The notes below the pieces were generated by a model, which was given only the letters and a program-made list of their open reading frames with translations, did no database searches and was not told where the DNA came from. Below, piece by piece: positions 9,116 to 16,906 of a stretch of 64,000 nt of DNA. A program made the position numbers and the translations under genes. Position 1 is the stretch's first letter. The number at the start of each line of letters is the position of its first letter. Origin of the DNA: Actinopolymorpha pittospori (GTDB lineage Bacteria; Actinomycetota; Actinomycetes; Propionibacteriales; Actinopolymorphaceae); contig NZ_JADBEM010000001.1 of NCBI RefSeq assembly GCF_014873875.1, forward strand, positions 2,604,001 to 2,668,000. Reading direction: 5' to 3'.

Positions 9116-9185
9116 CGGAGTGCCTTTCTGCGAGAAAGATCGTTGTCCTCAAACACCGATTCTTCCTTACAGGCAAGGCACTCCG
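9116..9185 (-). promoter_or_regulatory. Hairpin covering the IS1380-B transposase ribosome binding site
   Basis: Arms CGGAGTGCCTT (9116-9126) and AAGGCACTCCG (9175-9185) are perfect 11-base inverted repeats around a 48-base loop. On the coding strand the 3' arm ends three bases before the GTG and starts within AAAGG, the likely ribosome binding site. Position and core sequence (AGTGCCTT) match the hairpin in IS1380-A. Confidence 0.6.
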
Positions 9186-9329
9186 CCGCATTTAGACCCC
9201 GTGCCGCCGACCCACGTGAATAGCCGAGGCTAAGCGACGACCCTACTGACAGCGCGACCTTGAAGCTCACCGCATGGTCGACTCCGAGGCTGGTCGCTGG
9301 AGCGACGGCCGCCACCATCATCGCCAGTC

Positions 9330-9962
9330 TCAGTCCAGGCACACCGGTAGGTACCCGCCCTCAACCACGACCCCATCACCGTAGCGCTCCGCTACCCGGG
9401 CACGAATCTCATTCGCGTCCTCGGCAATGCCAAGGACCACCACTCCGCGAGTCACATCGGGCCCACTTCGACGGGGGGTGACCCCGTTGGCGCGCCACAG
9501 ATCCCAGTCGCCGCTGACTCGCTCCGCCAAGGCGAACAGGTCAGCCCCGTTCCGAGGGGAGTCGACGAACCTGACACGTACGGCGGGGAAGCGCTCAGTC
9601 ACCGCCGGGTCCAAGTCTGGCGCGGCGTGCGACGTTCGGTGGACCACGACACTGTCGTGATCCACCACTACAGCAGTGAACGAGGAGGGGAACGCCGTTC
9701 TGGCGAACGCCTCAATCTCATGCGCGGCCTCGCTAGTCGCGGCGCTGGCGCGCAGCTTGGACATAGCGTCGTCGCTGATTGCCCCGGGTGCGGATGCGCC
9801 TGGCGGTGGCGGCTTTAGTCGACCGATGGACGTGAGAGGGCCACCACATCCGTTGGCCATGCCTGGCTGCCCGGCGGCGTCACCGACAGTTCCTCCCAGG
9901 AGCAGAGCCGGCATGATCATCGCGAGCAAGACTCGGGACCTCCTGGCCGCGAACAGCCGCAT
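9330..9962 (-). CDS. Secreted or lipid-anchored hypothetical protein
   Basis: This 210-residue protein has an N-terminal signal peptide: basic MRLFAARRSR, hydrophobic core VLLAMIMPALLLGGTVG, then an AAGQP cleavage region. A proline-rich linker (LKPPPPGASAPG) precedes an alpha/beta domain with AFPSSFTAVVVDHDSVVVHR and RGVVVLGIAEDANEIRARVAERYGDGVVVEGG. The last part resembles the short repeats of secreted actinobacterial proteins that measure an offset between two values, but I recognise no named family. It should act outside the cytoplasmic membrane. No operon partner is visible. Confidence 0.6.
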   Translation of the reverse strand: MRLFAARRSRVLLAMIMPALLLGGTVGDAAGQPGMANGCGGPLTSIGRLKPPPPGASAPGAISDDAMSKLRASAATSEAAHEIEAFARTAFPSSFTAVVVDHDSVVVHRTSHAAPDLDPAVTERFPAVRVRFVDSPRNGADLFALAERVSGDWDLWRANGVTPRRSGPDVTRGVVVLGIAEDANEIRARVAERYGDGVVVEGGYLPVCLD

Positions 9963-10090
9963 GACTCCATGCTAGGGCAAGGCCCGCAGCATTCTTGGGC
10001 GGTACCTCAGACGTTTCACACGAGAGGCGAGCCGCGCCTAGTGTCCGCCAGCCTTCCAAGGTGTCAGCTGTGAGGGTTGGCCATCAGATA

Positions 10091-10109
10091 CCCCCAATGC
10101 CGTTGGGGG
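10091..10109. terminator. Short GC hairpin, possible terminator
   Basis: CCCCCAA at 10091-10097 and TTGGGGG at 10103-10109 form a 7-bp stem with a 5-base loop, downstream (minus strand) of the phosphotransferase stop at 10143. There is no long T-run, as usual in high-GC genomes. Confidence 0.4.
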
Positions 10110-10769
10110 TCGAGTTGCAGGACGGTCTGTGGAAAGAGTCGCTCACTCGGAAAGGAGGCTGGTGCGTTGTGTGGTAAGCCAGGCTGCTTCCTCTTCCAGT
10201 TCTGCAAGGTCGCCCCGGGCAAGGAAGTCTTGGAAGGGGGCGATGCCTGCCGCTCCGAGTGTCGCGACTCGATGGTGTTCTGTGGTCTGGAGCTCGACGA
10301 GTGCGTCGAGAACTGCTTCCCGTTCGGCTCCGTAGGCCTCGCATAGTGTGGCGAACCGGCGGCGGTGGTCGGGCTTGGCTGTGAAACCGCAGGGCTGCCA
10401 GCCGGCTTCGCCTCGGTAGAAGGGAACCGCGTACCACGCCGCTTGGGCGAGGTCCCACAGAGGCGGCGCGGGTTCGGCGAAGTCCCAGTCGATGAGTCCG
10501 ACGAGCCGGTCCCCGTCCCAGATCGTGTTCCACATTCCTACGTCGCCGTGGCGAATGCTTCCACCTGGCAGGGGAGGGCCTGCCGGGCTGGTACGCCAGA
10601 CCGCCTCGGTCGGGGGAACGAAGTGCTGGAGGGCATCGGTCAGATCCCGCAGCATCCGGCCAAGGGCGTGCAGGCCCTCCTCGGAGCGCAGCGCGGGCGG
10701 CCACGGGCGCATCGCCGGCGTGCCCTCGATGTAGGTCAAGATCTCACGGCCGTGCTCGTCGATGCCTAG

Positions 10770-12232
10770 TACTACAGCCGTAATTCGTGATCTCGGCTGG
10801 TCGGCGGAGTTTCGATGCTCGGCGTGTTGCTGTGACAGCGCGCGGCCGCCGCGACATTGTCTGCGTTTGTGAAGACGATAGACATTGAGGCGGCGGCCGC
10901 TGCTCTCAGCGTAGAGGTCGCTGGGTGGGAGCGGGAGTTGGACGCGCTGATGCGTCGGGTTGGGTCGTGCTTTGTCCGGCCGGAGACCGCTCGGACGGCG
11001 CGGGACGTGGTCGACGGTCTGCTTGCGGGCCTGCCCAGGGCTAACTGCTGGACGCTGGCTGAGCATGCCGGGCACCGCAGCCCGGATCGGATCCAGTATC
11101 TGCTCGGCCGTGCGGTCTGGGACGACGCGGCGGTGCGAAGTGAGTTGGCCGAGTACGTGGCGGCGAACCTGACCGACGGCGTGGATCCGGATCGGGTGGT
11201 GCTGGTGTTCGATGAGACAGGGGATCAGAAGAAGGGCAGCCACACGGTGGGGGTGCAGCGGCAGTACTCAGGCACGTGTGGTCGGATCGAGAACTGCCAG
11301 GTCGCGGTGTTCGCCACCCTGGCCAGCCCGCGCGGGCACGCGTTCATCGACGTCGGCCTGTACCTGCCCCAGTCCTGGACAACCGATCCGGGCCGGCTGG
11401 CGGAGGCCGGCGTGCCTGAAGATGTGGAGTTTCAGACCAAACCGCAACTGGCGCTGGCCATGACCGACCGGGCGTTGGCCGCCGGCATCCTGCCCGGGTG
11501 GGTCAGCGCCGATGAGGCCTACGGCGACAATCCCCGACTGCGACAAGCCTTCGAGGAACGACACCTGAACTACGTCATGGCAGTCTCATGCGACACCCAG
11601 ATCCCCACTCCAGCAGACACGAGCACCGGCACAGGCACCGGCAGAATGCGAGCCGATGAGTTCGCCGCGCAGTTACCGGCAACCGACTGGCACCTGGCCT
11701 CGGCCGGCAAAGGCAGCAAAGGCGAACGGCTCTACCACTGGGCCCTCACCCGTCTGGCAAACCTCAGCCGAGCTGGCTACCGGTGGCTGCTGGTCCGCCG
11801 CCATCCGGCCACCGGCGAACAGGCCTACTTCCTGTGCCATGCCACCACCGACGTCAGCCTGGCAAGACTGGCCACGGTCGCTGGAACTCGCTGGCGAATC
11901 GAGGAGAACATCCAAGTCGGCAAAGGGTGCGCCGCACTGGACGAGCACCAAGTCCGTACCTGGACCTCCTGGCACCGCTGGACCACCCTGGCCATGCTCG
12001 CCCACGCCTTCCTCGCCGTCCAAGCAGGCCCAGACAGCCATCCCGACCCCAGCAGAGCAATGGTTCCCCTAACCTGCAACGAGATCCGGCACCTCAGAGC
12101 CACCATCACCCACCCAAGCCACCCCCTAACCCACACCATCCGATGGAGCCGATTCCGCCGCCACCACCAACACCACGCCCGACTCTGCCACTACCGACGA
12201 CGAAACCAAGATTACGAATTACGGCTGTAGTA
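10770..12232 (+). mobile_element. IS701-family insertion sequence (IS701-A, copy 1), 1463 bp
   Basis: The terminal inverted repeats TACTACAGCCGTAATTCGT (10770-10788) and their exact complement (12214-12232) are perfect over 19 bases. CTAG flanks both ends (10766-10769 and 12233-12236), which matches the YTAR 4-bp target duplication known for the IS701 family. A copy of the same length and almost the same sequence lies at 59397-60859. Confidence 0.95.
10857..12230 (+). CDS. IS701-family DDE transposase (IS701-A copy 1)
   Basis: The product has 457 residues when read from a TTG at 10857; a GTG at 10869 is a reasonable alternative. Family hallmarks are the N-terminal LAGLPRANCWTLAEHAGHRS, then VLVFDETGDQKKGSHTVGVQRQYSGTCGR... 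with the first catalytic Asp, WVSADEAYGDNP with the second, and RWRIEENIQVGKG with the Glu. The protein is the same, residue for residue as far as I can see, as the copy at 59484, which points to recent movement. The stop codon TAG lies inside the right inverted repeat. Confidence 0.93.
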   Translation: MSAFVKTIDIEAAAAALSVEVAGWERELDALMRRVGSCFVRPETARTARDVVDGLLAGLPRANCWTLAEHAGHRSPDRIQYLLGRAVWDDAAVRSELAEYVAANLTDGVDPDRVVLVFDETGDQKKGSHTVGVQRQYSGTCGRIENCQVAVFATLASPRGHAFIDVGLYLPQSWTTDPGRLAEAGVPEDVEFQTKPQLALAMTDRALAAGILPGWVSADEAYGDNPRLRQAFEERHLNYVMAVSCDTQIPTPADTSTGTGTGRMRADEFAAQLPATDWHLASAGKGSKGERLYHWALTRLANLSRAGYRWLLVRRHPATGEQAYFLCHATTDVSLARLATVAGTRWRIEENIQVGKGCAALDEHQVRTWTSWHRWTTLAMLAHAFLAVQAGPDSHPDPSRAMVPLTCNEIRHLRATITHPSHPLTHTIRWSRFRRHHQHHARLCHYRRRNQDYELRL

Positions 12233-12236
12233 CTAG

Positions 12237-13692
12237 TAGGACTTTGTCATGTCGATCATGGTGGGGCGAGTGCTTCGATGTGGTCGATGGTGACTTCTTG
12301 TCGGCAGGTGGGGCATGCGCCGGCGATGAGGGCGAGCACGATTTGTAGCTCGTGTACGACTGCGTACAAGCTCAGGCCGGCGCATCCTGTTTTGGGTCGA
12401 GTCTGACCATGGTGCAGAAAGCTTGGGCGATCGCGACGAGTGTGACGTGGCGGTTCCAGCCGGTCCAGGAGCGTCCTTCGAAGTGGTCGAGTCCGAGCCC
12501 GGTTTTCAGTTCGCGGTAGTCATGTTCGATCCGCCACCGGATCTTTGCCAGGTCGACGAGCTGATCGATCGGTGTGTCGGCAGGCAGGTTAGAAAGCCAG
12601 TAGTCGGTAGGCTCGTTCGCCTCATCGGGCCATTCGACCAGCAGCAGCTTCGCCGGCAAGGTCCCATCGTCTGCGCGAGGGATGTCGCGGTTGGCCGGAC
12701 GTACCACGAACACCGCGAACTTCGAGGTCATGGCAGCACTCGGATTACCTTTCGTTTTTCTGGTCCCCTGCCGCCACGCCACCTCCTGGTAGGCATCGCG
12801 GCCGGCCGCCATGGCGATCTCGCGCAGACTCGATGCCGGCTTCGGGTAGTGGGGCTTGGGACGTCTGCCACAACCACCGTTACGTGGCGGTCTCACCGGC
12901 TCCGCTTCGCCGGGGTGGGCGCTGGTGCCGGCTTTGAGTGCGACCACATAGTCCAGACCACGTTCTTCCACGCCGAGCCGGAACCTGGTGCAATCCCCAT
13001 ATCCGGCATCGGCAACGACGGGAAGCCTCGGCGACCCCCATTCGGTCTGCTCATCAAGCATGTCCAGCGCGAGCCGCCACTTCTCGATATGCCTCACGTC
13101 GTCAGGGACTTTGGATTCGGCTCGCTTCCGGCGGACCTTCTCGGCCTGCTCGGGATCATCACAGGCCTTGTCGTCCCAGCTTTCCGGGCAGAACAACCGC
13201 CAGTCAACCGCCGCCGAGCAGGTGTCGTTGACCGCGTGAACACTCACCCCGATCTGGCAGTTGGCGGTCTTGCCCAACGTCCCGGAATACTGCCAGGCCA
13301 CACACGCCGAGGCAGGCCCGTCCTTGGGGAATCCGGTGTCGTCGATCACGTATGCCCGCGGCCCAATCGCCTGCGCAGCCCACGAGCTCAACCTGCGCCG
13401 CACCGCGGTGAAATCCCATGTCGAGGAAGTGACGAACTGCTGCAACCGCTGATGATCCACACCCAGCCGCTCCGCCATCGGCTGCATCGACTTACGCCGA
13501 CCATCAGTCAACAGGCCACGCAGATACAACTCACCCGTGGCACGCTGATCCGAACGCGCAAGACAACCCAGCATGTCGGCTGCGAACTCGCCAAGCCTCG
13601 GCCGCAACTCCGCTATCTGATCAGGAGTCATGCACCGACCATGTCAGAACATCAACCACAGAACACGAAACGACACACCTAACAAAGTACTA
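12237..13692 (-). mobile_element. IS701-family insertion sequence (IS701-B), 1456 bp
   Basis: The left end TAGGACTTTGTCATGT at 12237 and the right end, reading inward TAGTACTTTGTTAGGT from 13692, are imperfect inverted repeats. The element is flanked by CTAG at 12233-12236 and 13693-13696. The left CTAG is shared with IS701-A, so the two elements abut directly, separated only by four bases. The transposase runs on the minus strand, opposite to IS701-A. Confidence 0.9.
12372..13631 (-). CDS. IS701-family DDE transposase (IS701-B)
   Basis: This 419-residue protein starts at an ATG at 13631. It has the family's N-terminal RATGELYLRGLLTDGRRKSM and MAERLGVDHQRLQQFVTSSTW. The first catalytic Asp is in YVIDDTGFPKDG, the second in VVADAGYGDCTRFR, and the Glu in KIRWRIEHDYRELKTGLG. 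All parts are present. It is only distantly similar to the IS701-A transposase, so the two stacked elements belong to different IS701 subgroups that use the same CTAG target. Confidence 0.92.
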   Translation of the reverse strand: MTPDQIAELRPRLGEFAADMLGCLARSDQRATGELYLRGLLTDGRRKSMQPMAERLGVDHQRLQQFVTSSTWDFTAVRRRLSSWAAQAIGPRAYVIDDTGFPKDGPASACVAWQYSGTLGKTANCQIGVSVHAVNDTCSAAVDWRLFCPESWDDKACDDPEQAEKVRRKRAESKVPDDVRHIEKWRLALDMLDEQTEWGSPRLPVVADAGYGDCTRFRLGVEERGLDYVVALKAGTSAHPGEAEPVRPPRNGGCGRRPKPHYPKPASSLREIAMAAGRDAYQEVAWRQGTRKTKGNPSAAMTSKFAVFVVRPANRDIPRADDGTLPAKLLLVEWPDEANEPTDYWLSNLPADTPIDQLVDLAKIRWRIEHDYRELKTGLGLDHFEGRSWTGWNRHVTLVAIAQAFCTMVRLDPKQDAPA

Positions 13693-14074
13693 CTAGCACC
13701 CGTGGAGAGTAAGGAAAGCCGACGACTTCCAGGTGGTCTAGTAGCGAATGGATAGCAGGCGTCCAGGGCCCGGTCGTGCGACGCACGGTCTGCCCGACTC
13801 GCACGACCGTGTTGACCACACCTCCCGTCAGGTTCTCCTCAAAGCTGTCAGCCACGTCCGTCACCTTGCCCGGGGAACCGAAGACGTGCAAGCCGCTGGC
13901 TGTGGGCTGCACCTCGTGTGTGGGCTGTTGATGGCTCGTGAGCGCCGTCCAGGGGCACGTCAGGAGCGTGGTCGCCTGGACGATGCCGGACCGCGATATC
14001 CCGTGGCCTTCCCGGACGCGGCATCACTAACCTGCCATGGCCGGTGTAGGCGCGACCTTCGAGAGGAGATCCGC

Positions 14075-15367
14075 ATGAACGCAGATGCTGTAGCCGCGGA
14101 CGGGCGTAAACCCGCGTCACGGCATAGGCCCGTGGGTGGGCTGCTGCGCACGCGGAACTTCGGCCTGCTGTGGGTCGGGGAGTCCACCAGTGCGGTTGGC
14201 TCCTCGATCACGTCGGTGGCGCTTCCGCTGGTGGCCGTCTCGACCCTGCAGGCCAGTCCGGCCATGGTCGCCATGCTCACGGCCTCCACCTGGCTGCCGT
14301 GGCTGCTGATTGGGCTTCCGGCTGGTGTCTGGGTCGACCGATGGCCGCGCCGACGCACACTTCTGGTCGCCAACCTCGTTTCGGCGGCGGTACTCCTCCT
14401 CATCCCGATCGCGGCTTGGACCAACGTACTGACCATGCCCATGCTGCTTGTCGCCGCGCTGCTCGCCGGGACCGCCGGCATCTTCTTGAACGTCGCGTTC
14501 AACGCCTTCCTGCCTCATCTTGTCTCCAGGGAAGACCTCATGGAAGGCAACTCCAAACTCCAGACGAGTTCCTCGGTCGCCCGAGTTGTCGGTCCGGGTC
14601 TTGGAGGGCTGGTGGCCCAGGCGGCCGGCGCAGTGAACGGGATCGTCATCGACTCCTTCACCTTCCTGGTGTCGGCAGCCTGTCTGCTCGGCCTGCGGCC
14701 CGAGCCGGAGCCGCGCCCCTCCCCGGGCGATCGCCCCGGCATGCTGCGCCAGATCGCCGACGGGATCCGGTTCATCCTGCGCGGACGCTTGCTGCAGGCC
14801 ATGTTGGTGGTGGCGGCGGTGACCAACTTCGCGATGCTGGGCATCACGGCACTGCGTGTTGTCTTCCTGGTTCGCACCGAGGGTGCTGGGCCGGGGACTG
14901 TGGGCTTCGTGATCGGCGCGGCCAGCCTCGGCGCTGCACTCGCCTCGGGTGCGTCCCGGCGTTTCGGTAGCGCCCGCACCTACCTGGTGGCGAACGCCGC
15001 GACCGCCCCTTTCGTGCTCCTGCTGCCGGTCGGCGGGGACGGCTTGGGCCTGACGCTGTTCGCGGTGGGCTCATTCGTCGTCCTGGCCGGATCCACGATG
15101 GCGAACGTGATGACCATGACGTTCCGCGGCAACTTCGTTCCCGCACATCTGCTCGGACGTGTCACGGCAGCATCGAGGATCTTCGTGTTCGGAAGCATCC
15201 CACTCGGCGCGGCGACCGGCGGCTTCCTGGCCTCGGCGTTCGGGACGCGGGCTGCCATGTGGGCACTCGCCGTCCTCTACGTCATCACCCCTGTGTCCCT
15301 GCTCGCCACATCGGTCCGCACACTGCGCGACTTCCCGGCCCAAGCCGCCCAGGACGCTGCACCGTGA
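14075..15367 (+). CDS. MFS transporter, probable efflux pump
   Basis: This 430-residue membrane protein has about twelve hydrophobic segments. It begins with the typical MFS-3/enterobactin-exporter-like start LLRTRNFGLLWVGESTSAVGSSITSVALPL, with the loop 2-3 motif GVWVDRWPRRRTLL between helices 2 and 3. The ATG at 14075 is chosen because AGAGGAG lies at 14062-14068; longer readings run into non-coding sequence. Such proteins export drugs, siderophores or macrolides by proton antiport. No regulator is adjacent, and the neighbour upstream is the disrupted phosphotransferase gene on the other strand. Confidence 0.88.
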   Translation: MNADAVAADGRKPASRHRPVGGLLRTRNFGLLWVGESTSAVGSSITSVALPLVAVSTLQASPAMVAMLTASTWLPWLLIGLPAGVWVDRWPRRRTLLVANLVSAAVLLLIPIAAWTNVLTMPMLLVAALLAGTAGIFLNVAFNAFLPHLVSREDLMEGNSKLQTSSSVARVVGPGLGGLVAQAAGAVNGIVIDSFTFLVSAACLLGLRPEPEPRPSPGDRPGMLRQIADGIRFILRGRLLQAMLVVAAVTNFAMLGITALRVVFLVRTEGAGPGTVGFVIGAASLGAALASGASRRFGSARTYLVANAATAPFVLLLPVGGDGLGLTLFAVGSFVVLAGSTMANVMTMTFRGNFVPAHLLGRVTAASRIFVFGSIPLGAATGGFLASAFGTRAAMWALAVLYVITPVSLLATSVRTLRDFPAQAAQDAAP

Positions 15368-15458
15368 CTCACCGCCGGCCTCACCCTGGGCGAGACATCT
15401 TCGCTGCACCAGGACTCTGGCTGATCACTCGACCGCGCTGTGCCGAGCACCTGGTATC

Positions 15459-15507
15459 CCATGGTCCGCTGACTCCCGTCGACCCGCCCGGGGTCAGCGG
15501 ACCATGG
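15459..15507. terminator. Bidirectional hairpin terminator between convergent genes
   Basis: CCATGGTCCGCTGAC (15459-15473) and its perfect complement (15493-15507) form a 15-bp stem with a 19-base loop. It lies between the 3' ends of the MFS gene (+) and the secreted-protein gene (-), where a terminator serving both is expected. Confidence 0.6.
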
Positions 15508-15584
15508 CCTACACCTCCGACGGTGACCTCCTGCACGGTGACCGCGGTGTCGATCGGCTCGCCGGCCGCAACGCGCGCGGGAGG

Positions 15585-16232
15585 CTACATCCCGGCCACG
15601 TTTGCGGCCTCCTTCGCCAGGTGGGCGACCTGGGCCGTGCTCACATCGTCGGTGACGTCGATGACGCCGACCCGGGGGCCCACGGAGAAGACGACGTATC
15701 CACCGGCGGCCGCATCGGAGTCGTAGGCGGGGAAGTAGACGACCTTTCGACTCGAGTTCGACTGCACGGTGACCGGTGCGCCGTATCCGAAGTCGCCCCC
15801 GGCGATGCCGGCACACTTGTCGACCAGCGACACGATCTCGTCCGCGGTGGCTCTCGCCTCGCCTGTGGCCCGCGTCTGGGCCACCTGTTCGACGACGTTC
15901 GGACCGCCGTCTCCGACGAGCTTCGAGCCGATCGTCTTCACGCCTCGGCGCGGCAGGACGTCGGTGAAGGTTGTTTCACCCGTGCACGGGCCCAGGGTCT
16001 GCGCGGGGTCCGGGGCGACTCGGGTGAACGAGTGTCCGGTCACGTCGAAGTAGAGGCGTTCGCGGATGACGTTCTCCTCGGAGAGAGGGTCGTGGGGCGT
16101 TTGCGTGGCCGAGAGCGTCGGCTGGGCCGCGGGCTCGTAGTGGCCGTTCGTGGCCTGGGCCGCAGCGGCACCTCCGCCGACGCCGGTGACCACAGCGGCG
16201 AGCACGGCGAGAGCCGCACTGGTGAGCTTCAT
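15585..16232 (-). CDS. Secreted hypothetical protein in the ECF sigma operon
   Basis: From the ATG at 16232 the product has 215 residues with a clear signal peptide (MKLTSAALAVLAAVVTGVGGGAAAAQA). The mature part has two cysteines (GPCTGET and VDKCAGI) that could form a disulphide. A longer start at 16277 gives no added sense. It is the second gene after the ECF sigma factor on the same strand, about 100 bases downstream, so it is probably co-transcribed and could be a target or modulator of that sigma factor outside the membrane. No zinc-binding anti-sigma motif or membrane helix beyond the signal is seen, so it is not a classic anti-sigma factor. Confidence 0.65.
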   Translation of the reverse strand: MKLTSAALAVLAAVVTGVGGGAAAAQATNGHYEPAAQPTLSATQTPHDPLSEENVIRERLYFDVTGHSFTRVAPDPAQTLGPCTGETTFTDVLPRRGVKTIGSKLVGDGGPNVVEQVAQTRATGEARATADEIVSLVDKCAGIAGGDFGYGAPVTVQSNSSRKVVYFPAYDSDAAAGGYVVFSVGPRVGVIDVTDDVSTAQVAHLAKEAANVAGM

Positions 16233-16331
16233 GTCGTTCCCCCTGGGGGAGTCGGGCGGTCCATTTCCGCCGTTCACTCATCCCGATGCACGCGCGACGC
16301 ATTTCGTCGGTGCTCAGGGTGTGTGAGCTGG

Positions 16332-16889
16332 TCATAGTTTGGTTATCAGTGCGGACCGCATGAACTTCCGTGCCACGTGGATGCGCTCACGGACCGTGGC
16401 GAGCGAGGTGCCGGTGATCACAGCGATCTCGTCGTAGGGCAGCGAACCGAGGTCCCGCAGCACGAAGGGCTCCACGACCTGAGGCTTGCTCCGCTCCAGT
16501 TCGGTGAGCGCCTCCATCAGGTCAAGGCGAGTTCCGGCCACCACGCTCGTGGTGCGCGGGTCGGCCGTCTCGGGAAGTTCGGCCGCGCCGCTCTCGACCG
16601 CACGTCGACGCAGCCGTCGGTAGGTCATCCGGGCACGGTTCGAGGCGATCACGGTGACCCAGCCCTCGAACGAGCCGCTGCCGGTGTAGCCGTTGAGATT
16701 CCGCGCGATCGCGACCAGCGCGTCCTGGGCAGCCTCCTCGGCATCGTCGATGTGGGGCAGAAAGCGTGAGCAGCGCCGAACGAGCAGCGGACGGATGACG
16801 CCGAGCAGGTCCTCGAGAGCGTCGCGATCGCCCGAACGGGCGCGCGCGACCAGTTCAGGGAGCGACATAGGGTCTGAGGAGGAGCACAT
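16332..16889 (-). CDS. ECF-type RNA polymerase sigma factor
   Basis: This 185-residue protein has the two sigma domains of ECF factors. Region 2 includes DIDDAEEAAQDALVAIARNLNGYTGSGSFEGWVTVIASNRA, here with HIDDAEEAAQDA where DxxQE is usual. Region 4 has LGSLPYDEIAVITGTSLATVRERIHVARK as its helix-turn-helix. It should direct RNA polymerase to a small regulon. No anti-sigma gene follows. Instead a Ser/Thr kinase gene is divergent, an arrangement known for kinase-linked ECF groups in which phosphorylation replaces anti-sigma control. The ATG at 16889 may be followed by the true start at 16868 (MSLPELV). Confidence 0.85.
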   Translation of the reverse strand: MCSSSDPMSLPELVARARSGDRDALEDLLGVIRPLLVRRCSRFLPHIDDAEEAAQDALVAIARNLNGYTGSGSFEGWVTVIASNRARMTYRRLRRRAVESGAAELPETADPRTTSVVAGTRLDLMEALTELERSKPQVVEPFVLRDLGSLPYDEIAVITGTSLATVRERIHVARKFMRSALITKL

Positions 16890-16905
16890 AGGACAATCAT
16901 GTCCT
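16890..16905. promoter_or_regulatory. 16-bp palindrome between divergent sigma and kinase start codons
   Basis: AGGACA (16890-16895), ATCA spacer and TGTCCT (16900-16905) form a perfect 6+6 dyad that fills almost the entire 17-base gap between the ATG of the sigma gene and the ATG of the kinase gene. It is a candidate operator, or a leaderless transcript start region, for both genes. Confidence 0.45.
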
Positions 16906-16906
16906 C

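Larger units (their letters stand above)
7474..9229 (-). mobile_element. IS1380-family insertion sequence (IS1380-B, copy 1), 1756 bp
   Basis: The ends are CCTCAACTATTCACG at 7474-7488 and the reverse complement of CCTCGGCTATTCACG at 9215-9229, matching 13 of 15 bases. The 4-bp target duplication CTAA is perfect (7470-7473 and 9230-9233). It sits one base upstream of the start of the interrupted gene at 5422-7469. A second, nearly identical copy in the opposite orientation begins at 63518. Confidence 0.95.
10143..13912 (-). pseudogene. Phosphotransferase (APH-like kinase) gene split by two IS701 elements
   Basis: The 5' part (13912 to 13693) encodes ENLTGGVVNTVVRVGQTVRR and FPYSPRVL. The 3' part (10765 to 10143) continues GIDEHGREILTYIEG and carries the Brenner motif HGDVGMWNTIWD and the metal-binding IDWDFAEP. 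Removing both IS elements and two of the three CTAG copies joins them in frame to a 280-residue protein, the usual size for aminoglycoside/macrolide-like phosphotransferases. A kinase acting on a small molecule in the cytosol is inferred; the substrate is unknown. The GTG at 13912 has a poor ribosome binding site and the true start may be one of the GTG codons near 13864 or 13855. The insertion should abolish function. Confidence 0.85.

Noticed and set aside
10143..11243. 366-residue minus-strand frame spanning the phosphotransferase and the start of IS701-A
   Set aside because: The upstream third is antisense to the transposase. The real 5' part of the gene is on the other side of the two IS elements.
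13748..14074. 109-codon upstream extension of the MFS transporter
   Set aside because: It covers the antisense of the phosphotransferase 5' part and lacks membrane character. AGAGGAG precedes the ATG at 14075.
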